Below are positions 47,801 through 55,299 of a DNA stretch of 64,000 bases, one piece after another; the first letter of the stretch is position 1; each line of letters begins with the position of its first letter. The notes beneath the pieces were generated by a model that saw only the letters and a list, made by a program, of their open reading frames with translations, did no database searches and was not told where the DNA came from. This stretch comes from Gnetum montanum (lineage: Eukaryota > Streptophyta > Gnetopsida > Gnetales > Gnetaceae). Location of the stretch: contig MNCI01027447.1 of assembly GCA_015680685.1 (NCBI GenBank), positions 198,638 through 262,637 of the forward strand. Direction: 5' to 3'. Position numbers and translations under genes: made by a program.

Positions 47801-50787
47801 AGGCCTTAAAAAACAAACACATGGCAGAGCTGCAGTAAAACCCCTTAAATGAAGTAAATGTAAGACCTTTTCCTATTGAGTAAGAACTAACACCCAAAGG
47901 TCCCAAAACACTATCCAAAAATGCAGAGAAAAATTGTTTTTCCCTAGAAATCAGCCAATCTTACACTCAATAAACAATCTTAACTTGCATAAAATCACAA
48001 TAATCTTCATAACAATGTGCACACCCACACAATCATCGAAATCAAAATCTAAGAAAAAGTGGGTCGTTATGCTAAAGTAGAGCCTCCTCTTGACCACCTA
48101 GTATGTGTATAGGGTTGAGCTTCCAACGGTGGTGAAAAGTTTGTTCCATAGTTCAAGATTCCTAAGGACAAGAAATAGCCTTCAAGGAAAAAGGCCCTTG
48201 ACAATGTCCTGAATTCCTTTGTTGACATCCTTATATTCTACATTGTTTGAATCTTGATGTTGACATTTGCTTGGGGCTTAAGCCAATTATTTACTTTAGC
48301 TAGGTTAGCAATAGTCTGTAACAGAATAACTGTCCAAGCAGGTTCAAGCCTGCCACATAGGAGAGTCTGAAAAGTTTTTTTAATAGTAAAACTACAACAT
48401 TGTAGTAGGGTTGGAAGAAAGGAGTACAAGGATGCATTGAGAAATTGATCCCTGACATAGGGTGATTTTTAACGAGGATATAAGCAAAGTGAAATATTGA
48501 TTTCTCACAGATTCGAGAGTTGGCCAATTAAAGATAAGGCCTAAGACCGATTGTCGTAAGATGACGAGTGGGATCCACTAGGGTGACACCATCTCAAAAG
48601 GTTATGAGACAATGTCTAAGGTTGCCATCATAACTTAAGCATTATTTCACACTATGCAACTTAAAAGTGTGGGAGTTTTGGAGCCTAATATGAATGTGCA
48701 AAGAGGTCTAAGAATCCAGTTGAACAAGTGTCTAACAATCCCTCTATGCTATTGGTCATGTTTCAGGTAAGTGAACTGATAGTAAATAAGAATCTTGCAT
48801 GGTTTGTGGCTATTCAAGGATTTGGCAATTTAGATGCTTCCATGATTTGAGTTTGAAAAGCTGGGTTTGGATGCCCAAGGCTCTCTGAATTTATAGGAAG
48901 GATATATACATTCTATTCTGCTTGGGCAGACCTCTTTGGCATGGAATTCATCCCCTGCAAGACCTTGTAAATGAGGCAATTGATGCTTTGGTAGGTTGGG
49001 TTAGACGGTGCAAGTGCAAATGCATAATAAATAAAGTAGCTCAAGAGGATGTGGTTAGTCTTGCCAATAAGAGTGATATCTGGAGAGGCAATATCATTGA
49101 AGTATGTATGTACTATATTGAATTGTGGGCATGTCTTCATGCGATAAAAGAAAGTGAGATGTACTGGCTCAGAACTGTGGTCACTGTGTTTGACGAGCCT
49201 GAGGATTCATCTAGTGTTGTACAAGCCTTTACTTTCAAAACTCTATTTTCCTGGCAAAAGAATATATGTAGCATCAATAAAGTATGGGTAAACACGTTAC
49301 AACCAAATGCAGGAACAATCCCTTGAATATGAGCACAAAATTTGTTCAACTTACAGAATTTAGTTTCCTTATACGCATCATCTATTGCATTCAAATGCAT
49401 TTTTCACACTCCAAATAGTTATGTTTTTTTTCTAAAAAATTTTTGTCATGTTCAACACTCAGTATTTCTGTTATCGTTATCCCTCATTTTAATTTTATTA
49501 TTATTGTTTTATATATTATTGATGCAAGACCTTCTTCATACTATATATCTATATACGGTATGTGTTTACCATCTCACAGGTCTTCATGATGATGCAACTA
49601 GCCTATTCAGCAAGATGGAGCAAGATGGCATCAGACGAGGAAAGGTTAGAAGTATACAAGGCATTAATGTCTTTTCCCATTTAAACATGTGCTCTCTTAC
49701 AATTTTTCACTTTTCTGGAATAAGTTCTAGCTGGTTTGGGTTGATTCGGTGAACAGATCCATAACCATAACATTTTTTCAGTTTTTAATAAATGTGGAAT
49801 ACTAGCTGACTTACGTTTTGAAGGTTACATGTTTGCCATGAGAGCCCTTTCTGGTCTATTTGGGTTTAGCTTCATGAATTTTCTTTCTTAATTTCCATTG
49901 AGATGACACTAAATTTTGGGATGCCATCTATCATTTATCTTCTAAATAGTTTTTCGTCTCATGCTTTCTTTGCCCTATCTCTTCTCTGTTTCGCTTTAGG
50001 TATAGTAAGAAACTCCATTAGGTAAGACAAACTTCTGAGATAGCTAAACCATCATACTTGCTGCCCTTCATCTTCCTTGAACAACCCTATTACGCACTGT
50101 ATGTTAATTTAAACATCAAATCTCATTGTATTTGTGTTTTGTACATTCACTTGTTTTTGTATTTAGTCTTCTTATAATGATTCTTTAATCTTTATCTATG
50201 AAAATGCAGATAACATACAAGATCATGATTCTTTATCTATGAAAATGCAGATAACATACAAGATCATGATGGACGTGTATGCAAGGTCTGGTTTGCATAT
50301 CAAAGCAGAAAGTCTGATAGGTGAGATGCATAAAAATGGCCACATACCAGATTCTTACACTTATCTTTTATTAATTCATGCATATACAAACTCTCATAAA
50401 CTTAAAGAAGCAGAAGAAGTATTGAGGAGAATGCAAAAGCAAGGTGTACGCCCAGAGCTCATACATTTTAAGCATCTGCTAACTGAATATAAAAAGTCTA
50501 ACATGGTAAAACATGCCGTGAGGCTCTACTATAGGATACAAAGAGCTGGTCTTACACCTAATTTAGCCTGTCACAAGACAATGATGGAGATATATCATGA
50601 TTGTGGTCAGCCACAAGAAGGAATCCGTTTCTTTCAAAAACTGAAAAATAATACAAAGCTGGACAATGACATCCATAAGATTGCAGCCAGGTTGTACAAA
50701 AGTTGTGGTAAGAACAAAGAAGCAGCAGAAGTTTTACGTTTGCAGGAGAGTAATGGAGAGGAAATGCAGAGAATTTTGGAAGCATAG
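26466..50787 (+). CDS. EMB976: EMB976-like P-class PPR protein, nine exons
   Basis: Joined exons: 26466-26800, 27517-27709, 28338-29745, 29841-30155, 30693-30797, 30988-31075, 41865-41986, 49580-49644, 50251-50787. They give 3168 nt, 1055 codons plus TAG, close to the Arabidopsis At5g27270 protein (about 1040 residues, recalled). Every junction is GT-AG and the phases agree. The order of motifs follows EMB976: a basic, Ser-rich leader (residues 1-50) as for plastid import, WTLSDGN near 60, DDRN near 107, KLTFRQMCTVLREQKGW near 145, MLEVGCEPDEVAC near 205, then tandem 35-residue PPR units to the C-terminus. There is no DYW or SMR tail. P-class PPR proteins bind organelle RNA; EMB976 is embryo-essential and plastid-located in Arabidopsis. 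Two huge introns are packed with retroelements, yet the frame is intact. Confidence 0.9.
27517..27709 (+). CDS. EMB976: EMB976-like exon 2
   Basis: Acceptor aacag|atat. The joined codon gives HIYGKHVVEAIRVVRHLS, then KLTFRQMCTVLREQKGWRSA and FGWMKTQ. This is the conserved block just before the PPR array. Donor cag|GTGCAT, phase 0. Confidence 0.88.
28338..29745 (+). CDS. EMB976: EMB976-like exon 3 (main PPR array)
   Basis: Acceptor tgcag|ctc. The exon encodes residues 177-645 with about 13 PPR units, such as NGFTFSVLIDSYSK, SEITYNIVINMAIK and DEVTYGIIINIYGK. ATG 28332 lies in the intron and is not the start. Donor aag|GTAAGC, phase 1. Confidence 0.95.
29841..30155 (+). CDS. EMB976: EMB976-like exon 4
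   Basis: Acceptor ctgtag|gtatg. It carries further PPR units (ASLIRYYGQHKQLG, YNSMLDAYAKCGKVEDALSL). Donor atg|GTAATT, phase 1. Confidence 0.93.
30241..30330 (-). mobile_element. RTE-type LINE 3' end fragment
   Basis: The words 'cctagccttgttcca' and 'ggctacatgagttc', then 'gaagagctagatctttg', match 44241-44330, the 3' end of the longer RTE copy. It lies in intron 4 of the PPR gene. Confidence 0.6.
30693..30797 (+). CDS. EMB976: EMB976-like exon 5
   Basis: Acceptor gggcag|gcaag. It encodes one PPR unit (GKFEEAEEIIQ, then DTVTYNTFIKAKLDAG). Donor cag|GTAAGA, phase 1. It is too short to show as a long open frame. Confidence 0.92.
30988..31075 (+). CDS. EMB976: EMB976-like exon 6
   Basis: Acceptor cctag|gcaaa. 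It encodes GKLDDAVNFFKEMQ and LQTYNTMI. Donor aag|GTATTG, phase 2, opens the 10.8 kb intron. Confidence 0.92.
32080..32880 (+). pseudogene. RTE-type LINE, RT C-terminal part
   Basis: The plus strand reads GLRISKSKMEYIECTFSGKT near 32105-32165, then IAIRPTILYDVECW (32435-32475), MRMLRWILGVTRKD (32520-32560) and EVAPIDEKSKE (32594-32625). This is the usual C-terminal string of plant RTE LINEs. The element ends in an ATG-type simple repeat (ataatgatgatgatg, about 32860-32877), as RTE copies do. Stops and one-base shifts make it dead. Confidence 0.8.
33499..34489 (-). mobile_element. Solo LTR inside intron 6, with gap
   Basis: It runs from TGATGAGTGGCGAGG to GTCTCATCA, flanked by GTAAC on both sides (33494-33498 and 34490-34494). 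Most CpGs are intact. 34441-34464 is a perfect 24-base palindrome (GCGATATCGC, GTAC, GCGATATCGC). A unit with 'cactgggttaccaagc' repeats three times at 33867-33945. Ns at 33977-34411 hide the middle. Orientation is minus, opposite to the host gene. Confidence 0.9.
33977..34411. other. Assembly gap (435 N)
   Basis: The gap lies wholly inside the solo LTR. Its length may not be real. The two open frames that cross it consist almost entirely of X and are not genes. Confidence 0.98.
34495..35389. other. Intron sequence, nothing recognised
   Basis: AT-rich sequence. I see no coding remnant, tandem repeat or RNA gene. Confidence 0.5.
35390..37465 (-). pseudogene. L1-type LINE, 3' part with zinc-binding RVT domain
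   Basis: Minus-strand frames are only lightly broken and more GC-rich than the surrounding intron, so the insertion is fairly young. 37180-37464 is the post-RT region (WVSLLRQKYRRWEAN). 36943-37143 reads LPKMVKAFVWLIAHKVLP, then LCTADIETLDHFLYR, the zf-RVT domain found after RT in plant L1 LINEs. 36145-36807 continues the C-terminal region. The 5' part with EN and RT is missing, as in common 5'-truncated copies. Confidence 0.8.
37466..38639. other. Intron sequence, nothing recognised
   Basis: AT-rich sequence between LINE pieces. I see no open frame of note and no repeats. Confidence 0.5.
38640..38935 (+). pseudogene. L1-type LINE RT palm fragment
   Basis: The plus strand reads LFILAIDGFASYLRHL near 38670-38715 and FMDDSFLFS near 38785-38815. 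These are the 'PLFIL..E.L' and 'FADD..LF' words of L1 RT, with Met for Ala. It points opposite to the adjoining ORF1-EN piece. Confidence 0.7.
38990..41210 (-). pseudogene. L1-type LINE, ORF1 and endonuclease start
   Basis: Reading minus from about 40790: a Gly/Val-rich N-terminus (40383-40784); a DUF4283-like domain (SLIGKFVSLTTHMRLDLIKK, 40230-40330); its second half, VKVHRLPWEFWTANFLQTLA (39980-40070); and a zinc-knuckle-like CDFSRKRNHQAPEC (39730-39800). This is the domain order of plant L1 ORF1. Near 39010-39060 DTVYLQETKLQSYEKG marks the start of the ORF2 endonuclease (LQETK word). Stops are frequent. Confidence 0.75.
41865..41986 (+). CDS. EMB976: EMB976-like exon 7
   Basis: Acceptor tacag|tgttt after a T-rich tract. 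It encodes VYAKAGNIQRSVEIFKSL and EMTYGNMIGCYGKAG, continuing the unit begun in exon 6. Donor ctg|GTATTA, phase 1. Confidence 0.92.
44228..45860 (-). pseudogene. RTE-type LINE, RT domain, degenerate
   Basis: 45620-45802 reads WKIYFQDLLNE, then ALSKMKNGKAIGPYNI, the start of an RTE RT domain. 44775-44969 reads SKISRNNTKYMECNF and QEVSHCKQFCYLGLVLQ, the end of the domain. The 3' end at 44228-44330 has an ATG-type tail on the minus strand and the words shared with 30241-30330. It is a second, separate copy from 32080-32880. Confidence 0.8.
46901..46912 (-). promoter_or_regulatory. Primer binding site, initiator tRNA-Met type
   Basis: The minus strand reads TGATATCAGAGC, one change from the common TGGTATCAGAGC. 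It stands five bases from the LTR end at 46918. Confidence 0.65.
46918..47556 (-). repeat. Putative LTR of an initiator-Met-primed element (Copia-like?)
   Basis: It runs from TGTTAACTTGATG to GAGATAACA (639 bp) with TGTTA/TAACA inverted ends. The primer site beside it shows a 5' LTR of a minus-strand element. The right end is inferred only from the terminal motif. I found no internal coding region or second LTR to the left, so it is a fragment. Confidence 0.5.
48922..49326 (+). other. Unrecognised 134-residue open frame in intron 7
   Basis: A plus-strand open frame (MGRPLWHGIHPLQDLVNEA at its start) overlaps a minus-strand frame of similar length. I recognise no domain in either. It lies wholly in intron 7 near its 3' end and lacks PPR features. 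It may be part of an unidentified repeat. Confidence 0.2.
49580..49644 (+). CDS. EMB976: EMB976-like exon 8 (65 bp)
   Basis: Acceptor cacag|gtctt. It encodes GLHDDATSLFSKMEQDGIRRGK. Donor aag|GTTAGA is the weakest donor of the gene (no +3/+4 AA). Phase 0. Confidence 0.88.
50189..50270 (+). repeat. 41-bp tandem duplication doubling the exon 9 acceptor
   Basis: 50189-50229 and 50230-50270 are identical. The unit carries the last intron bases, the AG and the first 20 exon bases, so atgcag|ataacatacaag occurs at both 50209/50210 and 50250/50251. Only the second acceptor keeps the frame. The first would read ITYKIMILYL and stop at once. Confidence 0.95.
50251..50787 (+). CDS. EMB976: EMB976-like exon 9 (C-terminus)
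   Basis: Acceptor atgcag|ataac, the second of two identical acceptors. It encodes ITYKIMMDVYARSGLHIKA, four to five more PPR units and RLYKSCGKNKEAAEVL, ending at TAG 50787. ATG 50239 lies upstream of the acceptor and is not a start. Confidence 0.92.
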   Translation: MTYKIMMDVYARSGLHIKAESLIGEMHKNGHIPDSYTYLLLIHAYTNSHKLKEAEEVLRRMQKQGVRPELIHFKHLLTEYKKSNMVKHAVRLYYRIQRAGLTPNLACHKTMMEIYHDCGQPQEGIRFFQKLKNNTKLDNDIHKIAARLYKSCGKNKEAAEVLRLQESNGEEMQRILEA

Positions 50788-51130
50788 AGACGTTGAAGTG
50801 GCATTACATTATTCAATAACTCAAGAAAACTTTCATGTAAGGCTGAGAACGAATACCGTATGGATCTGAGCATTTTTTAATCATTTGTAATTCCATAAAT
50901 ATCTCTATTCATTATATGCCCACCTGGTAAGAGTACGACCATGATAAGAGGTTAATGTGTATTTTGAATTTTAAATGAATATATTTAAAAAACCAAAAAT
51001 TCATCCAGAGAATGAGGTGTTATCTTAGCAATACGATTCTGAAATTTAAGGTTCACATTAAATGGTAAATTTAGTTCATTAAGGATTTTTGAGCATAGAT
51101 CAAATCATAAGCCACGATTATGGTATAAGA

Positions 51131-51481
51131 GAATATAATTAGAAACCATGAATATGTTATAAGAGAACTGTTTGAGTTGAATGATATCTAAATAAGGATA
51201 GAACAACAGATTATGAATTATGGGAACTAGGGTAACCATAGAATGATTAATTATGCGGTCAAACATTCATGGTTGTAAATGTTAAGAATTTAACAAGAAT
51301 ATAATTAGAAACCATGAATACGGTATAAGAGAATTGTATGAGTTGAATGATATGTAAATAAAGATAGAACAACAAATTATGAGTTATGGGAACTACACAA
51401 ACAGGATAACCATCACACATAGAATGGTCAATTGTGAGATCAAACATCCATGGTTGTAAATGTTAAGAATTTAACAAGAAT
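51131..51481. repeat. Tandem duplication, period 166 bp or more
   Basis: 'gaatataattagaaaccatgaat' type sequence starts at 51131 and again at 51297. Both copies end in 'gttaagaatttaacaagaat'. The second copy has a small insertion (cacaaacaggataaccatcac region). Confidence 0.85.
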
Positions 51482-52722
51482 GGATTTAATACTGTAACAT
51501 CATGAACATGGAAATGAACATGAATGTAATGGTAAGACATCTAAACTCAATAATATTTGCTATTGCAAACTAACTTGATAGATAGTGTGTGTTTAAAGGT
51601 AGTGATGAATGCTATTTAACTCACAACTAAAGCAAGAAACACAATTATACACAAATTGATACATCTCTTTAATATTGTCTAACAATTTGTTTATCTTATT
51701 ATGTAAACCATCATGATTATACATCATTGCAGTGTATGTTTATATTCTTGTCAGCTTTTAACAAACACCAAGTCACATATAAAAAGAATTTTTGAAATTG
51801 ATGATCGTGGATTCTAAAAGAGTCTTTGTGGAATGTAATTAAATACATTTAGTTTTAATAACATAATTTTGTATTTGAGCTTGAAAATTTTTCTTGATTG
51901 TAATGTAACTTGATTTCCATATTTCCTAAGACACTTTTTGTTCTTTAGTGATTCCTAGAGCTATACAAATTTCTGAACCATTTTGTGGGTGTAAACATAA
52001 GTTCTTCCTTGGTTTTACATGAAGCAATGACCATACAACATTCACGATTTTGGTGGGACTTGGTGCTTTGCAACAAACTATATAACCAAAAATAGCTAGC
52101 ATGGAAATCATCATAGTTATGGGAGGACATTATAGGATTTTTTAATAATACATATGCAATTTATAATAAGTTTCTTTTTGCAAAATAATGGTTTAATGCC
52201 AATCTAATTAAATCCCCTTGTTAGTACTTATCTACTTTACTAAGCTATACATAGAGTTTGCATTTTAGTTTTTGCAATAATTAATGAATGATGTTATATT
52301 CATTCTTAGTTGCAATTGATTTCACAAGGATTAGACAAAGAATAAATTTAACAATGGATAATGGCTAGATTGAAAATACTAATAAACAATAATTATAATA
52401 ATAATAATAAGAGAAAAAAAGGTTCTAGTGTTGAAGATACAAGAGCTAATTTTAAAACAAGTAGGGGTTTTTGTAAGCAAACCTTTTACTAAATCTAAGG
52501 TTTAAAGCTTCAATATCTAGTAAAATTTGTATAAATTAAGCCACCCTAAACTTTCAAAGCTCGAGTACATTAGATTTAATAAAAGCAAGTTCAATCAAAG
52601 ATAAATTTTAAGGGGATTTAAAGAAAAACTATTAGGGATTATTCTTAAAACCTTGATTTTAGAGGAAACCATCAAATTCAAGTCAAAATGGCCTAGATCA
52701 TCCACTTCTTTGTAAAGTGTTT

Positions 52723-52793
52723 GGGGGTATGGGGGTTTGGTGGAAGGGGTTGGTTGGGTTGGATGGGGGTGGGGGTGGTTGAGAAAGGGGGTA
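52723..52793 (+). other. G-rich tract with quadruplex-forming potential
   Basis: At least seven runs of three to five Gs occur within about 70 bases (for example gggggtatggggg and gggggtgggggtgg) in otherwise AT-rich DNA. Confidence 0.7.
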
Positions 52794-53099
52794 AGATGTC
52801 AAAATCCTAAATAATTTGGCTAATTTGTTTATTTAATACTATTTCTTACTATCCAAATAACTTTTTAATTAAATAAAATATGCTAAATACAATTAGCCAG
52901 AGATATATACTTAGCTTCACAAGATGAAAGACTCACATTGCTTTGTTTTCTAAACTTTAATAAATTGGATTAGACCCAAGGGAAATGAAATTATCCATTG
53001 TGGATTTCATTTCTTTCAAAGCATCACCCTAATTAGTATAACTAGAAGAATGAAATCTTACATTACCATTAATGAATTTGATAAAAAACCTAAGGCATG

Positions 53100-53240
53100 C
53101 TAATGATAGGTGTGCAAGTGGATTGTTGATTCTCTTGCTAGGCAAGAGGTTGCCAATTTAAACCACACTTGAGCCACTATCATATTGTTCTATAATTCTT
53201 ATAATATATCATTTTGGCTATATACCTTGGAATGTACTTG
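53100..53240 (+). mobile_element. Possible SINE, tRNA-derived head
   Basis: 'tgtgcaagtggattg' fits an A box and 'aggttgccaatttaaacc' a B box. The stretch 'cttgctaggcaagaggttgcc' is like plant tRNA-related SINEs. No clear 3' end was found. Confidence 0.4.
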
Positions 53241-53404
53241 GACATTCTTCCCTTATTCTAACCAAAAACAAAATTTAAAAAAAGATAGTATCTTTCACTT
53301 ATCTAATACATGTTTCAATGCAATCATAAGTTCTTACATGAACCTTGCTAAATAAAATGTGGCAAATTCAAGATTAGGCTTGCTATGATGCAAGAAATAG
53401 AGAG

Positions 53405-53520
53405 AACAATGAGGTGTTAGCCTAGTGGTAAGACTCTTGAGCTTGAAGCTTCAAGTTATGGGTTCAATTTTGGTGGGTAATGTTGAGTTATAAAGTTTTA
53501 ATTAAACTATATAACTTGGG
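53405..53520 (+). mobile_element. Possible SINE, tRNA-derived head
   Basis: 'ttagcctagtggtaaga' is a near-perfect A box and 'gggttcaatttt' a B box, about 35 bases apart. An AT-rich tail follows. It cannot be a tRNA gene, since no matching acceptor stem or CCA-adjacent pairing is visible. Confidence 0.55.
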
Positions 53521-54224
53521 TTGTACTTATATTTTAATTATTTCGAGTTCTAATTGGTACCTCAAGGGTGATATGAATTGATAACCTCTTACTTGTAAAT
53601 TTTTATTAGATAATGAGATAATCACTTGAGGCACTTCTCATAATCTAGGGAGAATTTAAGGCTGAACTTGGAAACTCTGAATTTTGCAAGCCAAGTGTTT
53701 AAAATTCTATTGATCTTTTGCCATTCTATTGATATTACATGCAATATCTCCAAATTCAATAAGTGATCCTTCAAGCGGAACCATTGCTTTTTCACCATTC
53801 TAGAAATTGTTTGATGATGCTTTATATGAATCTATTATTTAGAAAATTTCTGGAAGGTATGTTTTTGTTTAAATTTTGGGTTATTTACCTCATTCCTCAA
53901 GTTTTTGGAGTCATTTTAATTTATTTTGGAAATATCGAGATTTAGATGCTGTCCATGCTCATTATTTGTTAAACTCATTTTTGCTGTTAGAATTTGTGAA
54001 TTTAACGATGGTTTCTAATGCCCTTGATATTAGTGTTTTCAATCATCGACATGCTTGATTGATTATTCAAAAGTTTACTCCCCTTTTTAATCCAACATCT
54101 CTTGAATTTCAAGAGGTTTCTTGTTTTGTTGAAGTGTCAAATCTTCTATTAATTTTTGAAAAAGTTGAAAGGGATATTGTCTCTCGAATTAGGTCAATCA
54201 AGCACTATGAAATCCTAGTTGTAG
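53521..54224. other. Flank of RE4, nothing recognised
   Basis: AT-rich sequence with three short plus-strand frames (for example FTPLFNPTSLEFQEVS at 54070-54120) that I cannot assign. Confidence 0.4.
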
Positions 54225-55114
54225 TGTTAAGCGACGAGTGTTCCCTATACCCAACCATACAAATCACAAGTGTATACACATGATCCAATTGAATTCTGTG
54301 AAACCTTCAGGCCTTAAGTATATTAGATAACTAGGTGTTTGGTTGTTGGTTGTTGTCTTCCCAATCATTACTTGTGCTAGTTTGGTGGGTATGGTTAAGT
54401 GAGATAAGTGAGATTGGGGCATAAGATATTTATAATTTTGTCATTTTTTATCATTACAATATTGAGATAGTAAAATGATTAAAATATTAAGACTTAACTA
54501 ATTATACTCCTAAGGGTAATCTACTCCTAAGCATGGAGTATATATTCCTACTTTTTGTACTCATCTTGAATCTATATTAATGTTAATGGGTTACCAAGTG
54601 TCTAGTACTAGGTGGATCACGTATTTACTCCTAAGATTTAAACGTTAATACATTATGTTTGAACTAGTCATGCTTATGTTGTTATGAAATACAATATTAA
54701 TTTCTTAAGCACAAGAAAGTAAAATGCATTAAAGATAAAGTGTTTTGAAATAAACTAAATGCTAGTCTAAGTGCTACAATGGAAGGAATCAAAGTTGATT
54801 TTATTGTCATTCATGGAATGTGTTTAGGTTTAATGCCACTCTAATAAAGCTTCATTTAATTATTTTAATTTATGTTGTGGACACTTAGAGGGCACTTTGG
54901 CTAAGTCATACAGAAATAAACAAGAAGAGCTTCATTGCAAAAATAATAAAAGGCATCATAAATGTAGATGGTGTGTGCATTTATATAGGCTTAGGGTGGA
55001 ATGACATTGATGCATATACGTCAAGGTATTTGAGGATACATTGACAGGGATGCATTAATGAGGTTGCATCAATGCATCCTTGTTGACGTAGTTGACTAAA
55101 GGACTTTTCATCAT
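54225..55114 (-). repeat. 3' LTR of RE4
   Basis: It runs from TGTTAAGCGACGAG (aligning with TGATGAGTGGCGAG of RE1) to TTTTCATCA (890 bp). The word order 'acccaaccatac', 'ggttaccaag', TATA near 54981-54986, then U3 is as in the relatives. The U3 at 54995-55100 repeats TTGATGCAT and GGATACATTGA words. 'tacccct' and 'gactgattgaaaagtcattc' follow, like the PPT region of RE1 and RE3. Confidence 0.8.
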
Positions 55115-55299
55115 ACCCCTATGACTGATTGAAAAGTCATTCTTGAGTGAACCAAAGTGTGATTTAGTTGCTTACAAAATTTTGGAGAGTATGGAACTAA
55201 CTATTGATTGACTAATAATAAACAACTGTAAGTGTTACATTACAAAATATTTGAATGTTTACAATGAGACAAAATTGGACACTAGACAAAATTTGGTAG

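Larger units (their letters stand above)
41987..49579 (+). other. Intron 7, 7.6 kb
   Basis: It contains an RTE LINE (44228-45860) and a primer site with LTR (46901-47556), both on the minus strand. 42080-44220 is AT-rich with no recognised content. 47557-49570 has only an unrecognised 134-residue plus-strand ORF at 48922-49326. Confidence 0.8.
50788..53099 (+). other. 3' flank of the PPR gene
   Basis: It contains the 3' UTR, which has no exact AATAAA in the first 200 bases (nearest variants are AATGAA-like), then AT-rich sequence, the duplication at 51131-51481 and the G-rich tract at 52723-52793. No other gene is seen. Confidence 0.5.

Noticed and set aside
48180-48560. LINE ORF1 (DUF4283) remnant
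   Set aside because: Some Leu-rich similarity on the minus strand, but no diagnostic word.
53405-53490. True tRNA gene
   Set aside because: A and B boxes are present but no cloverleaf with a paired acceptor stem could be drawn.
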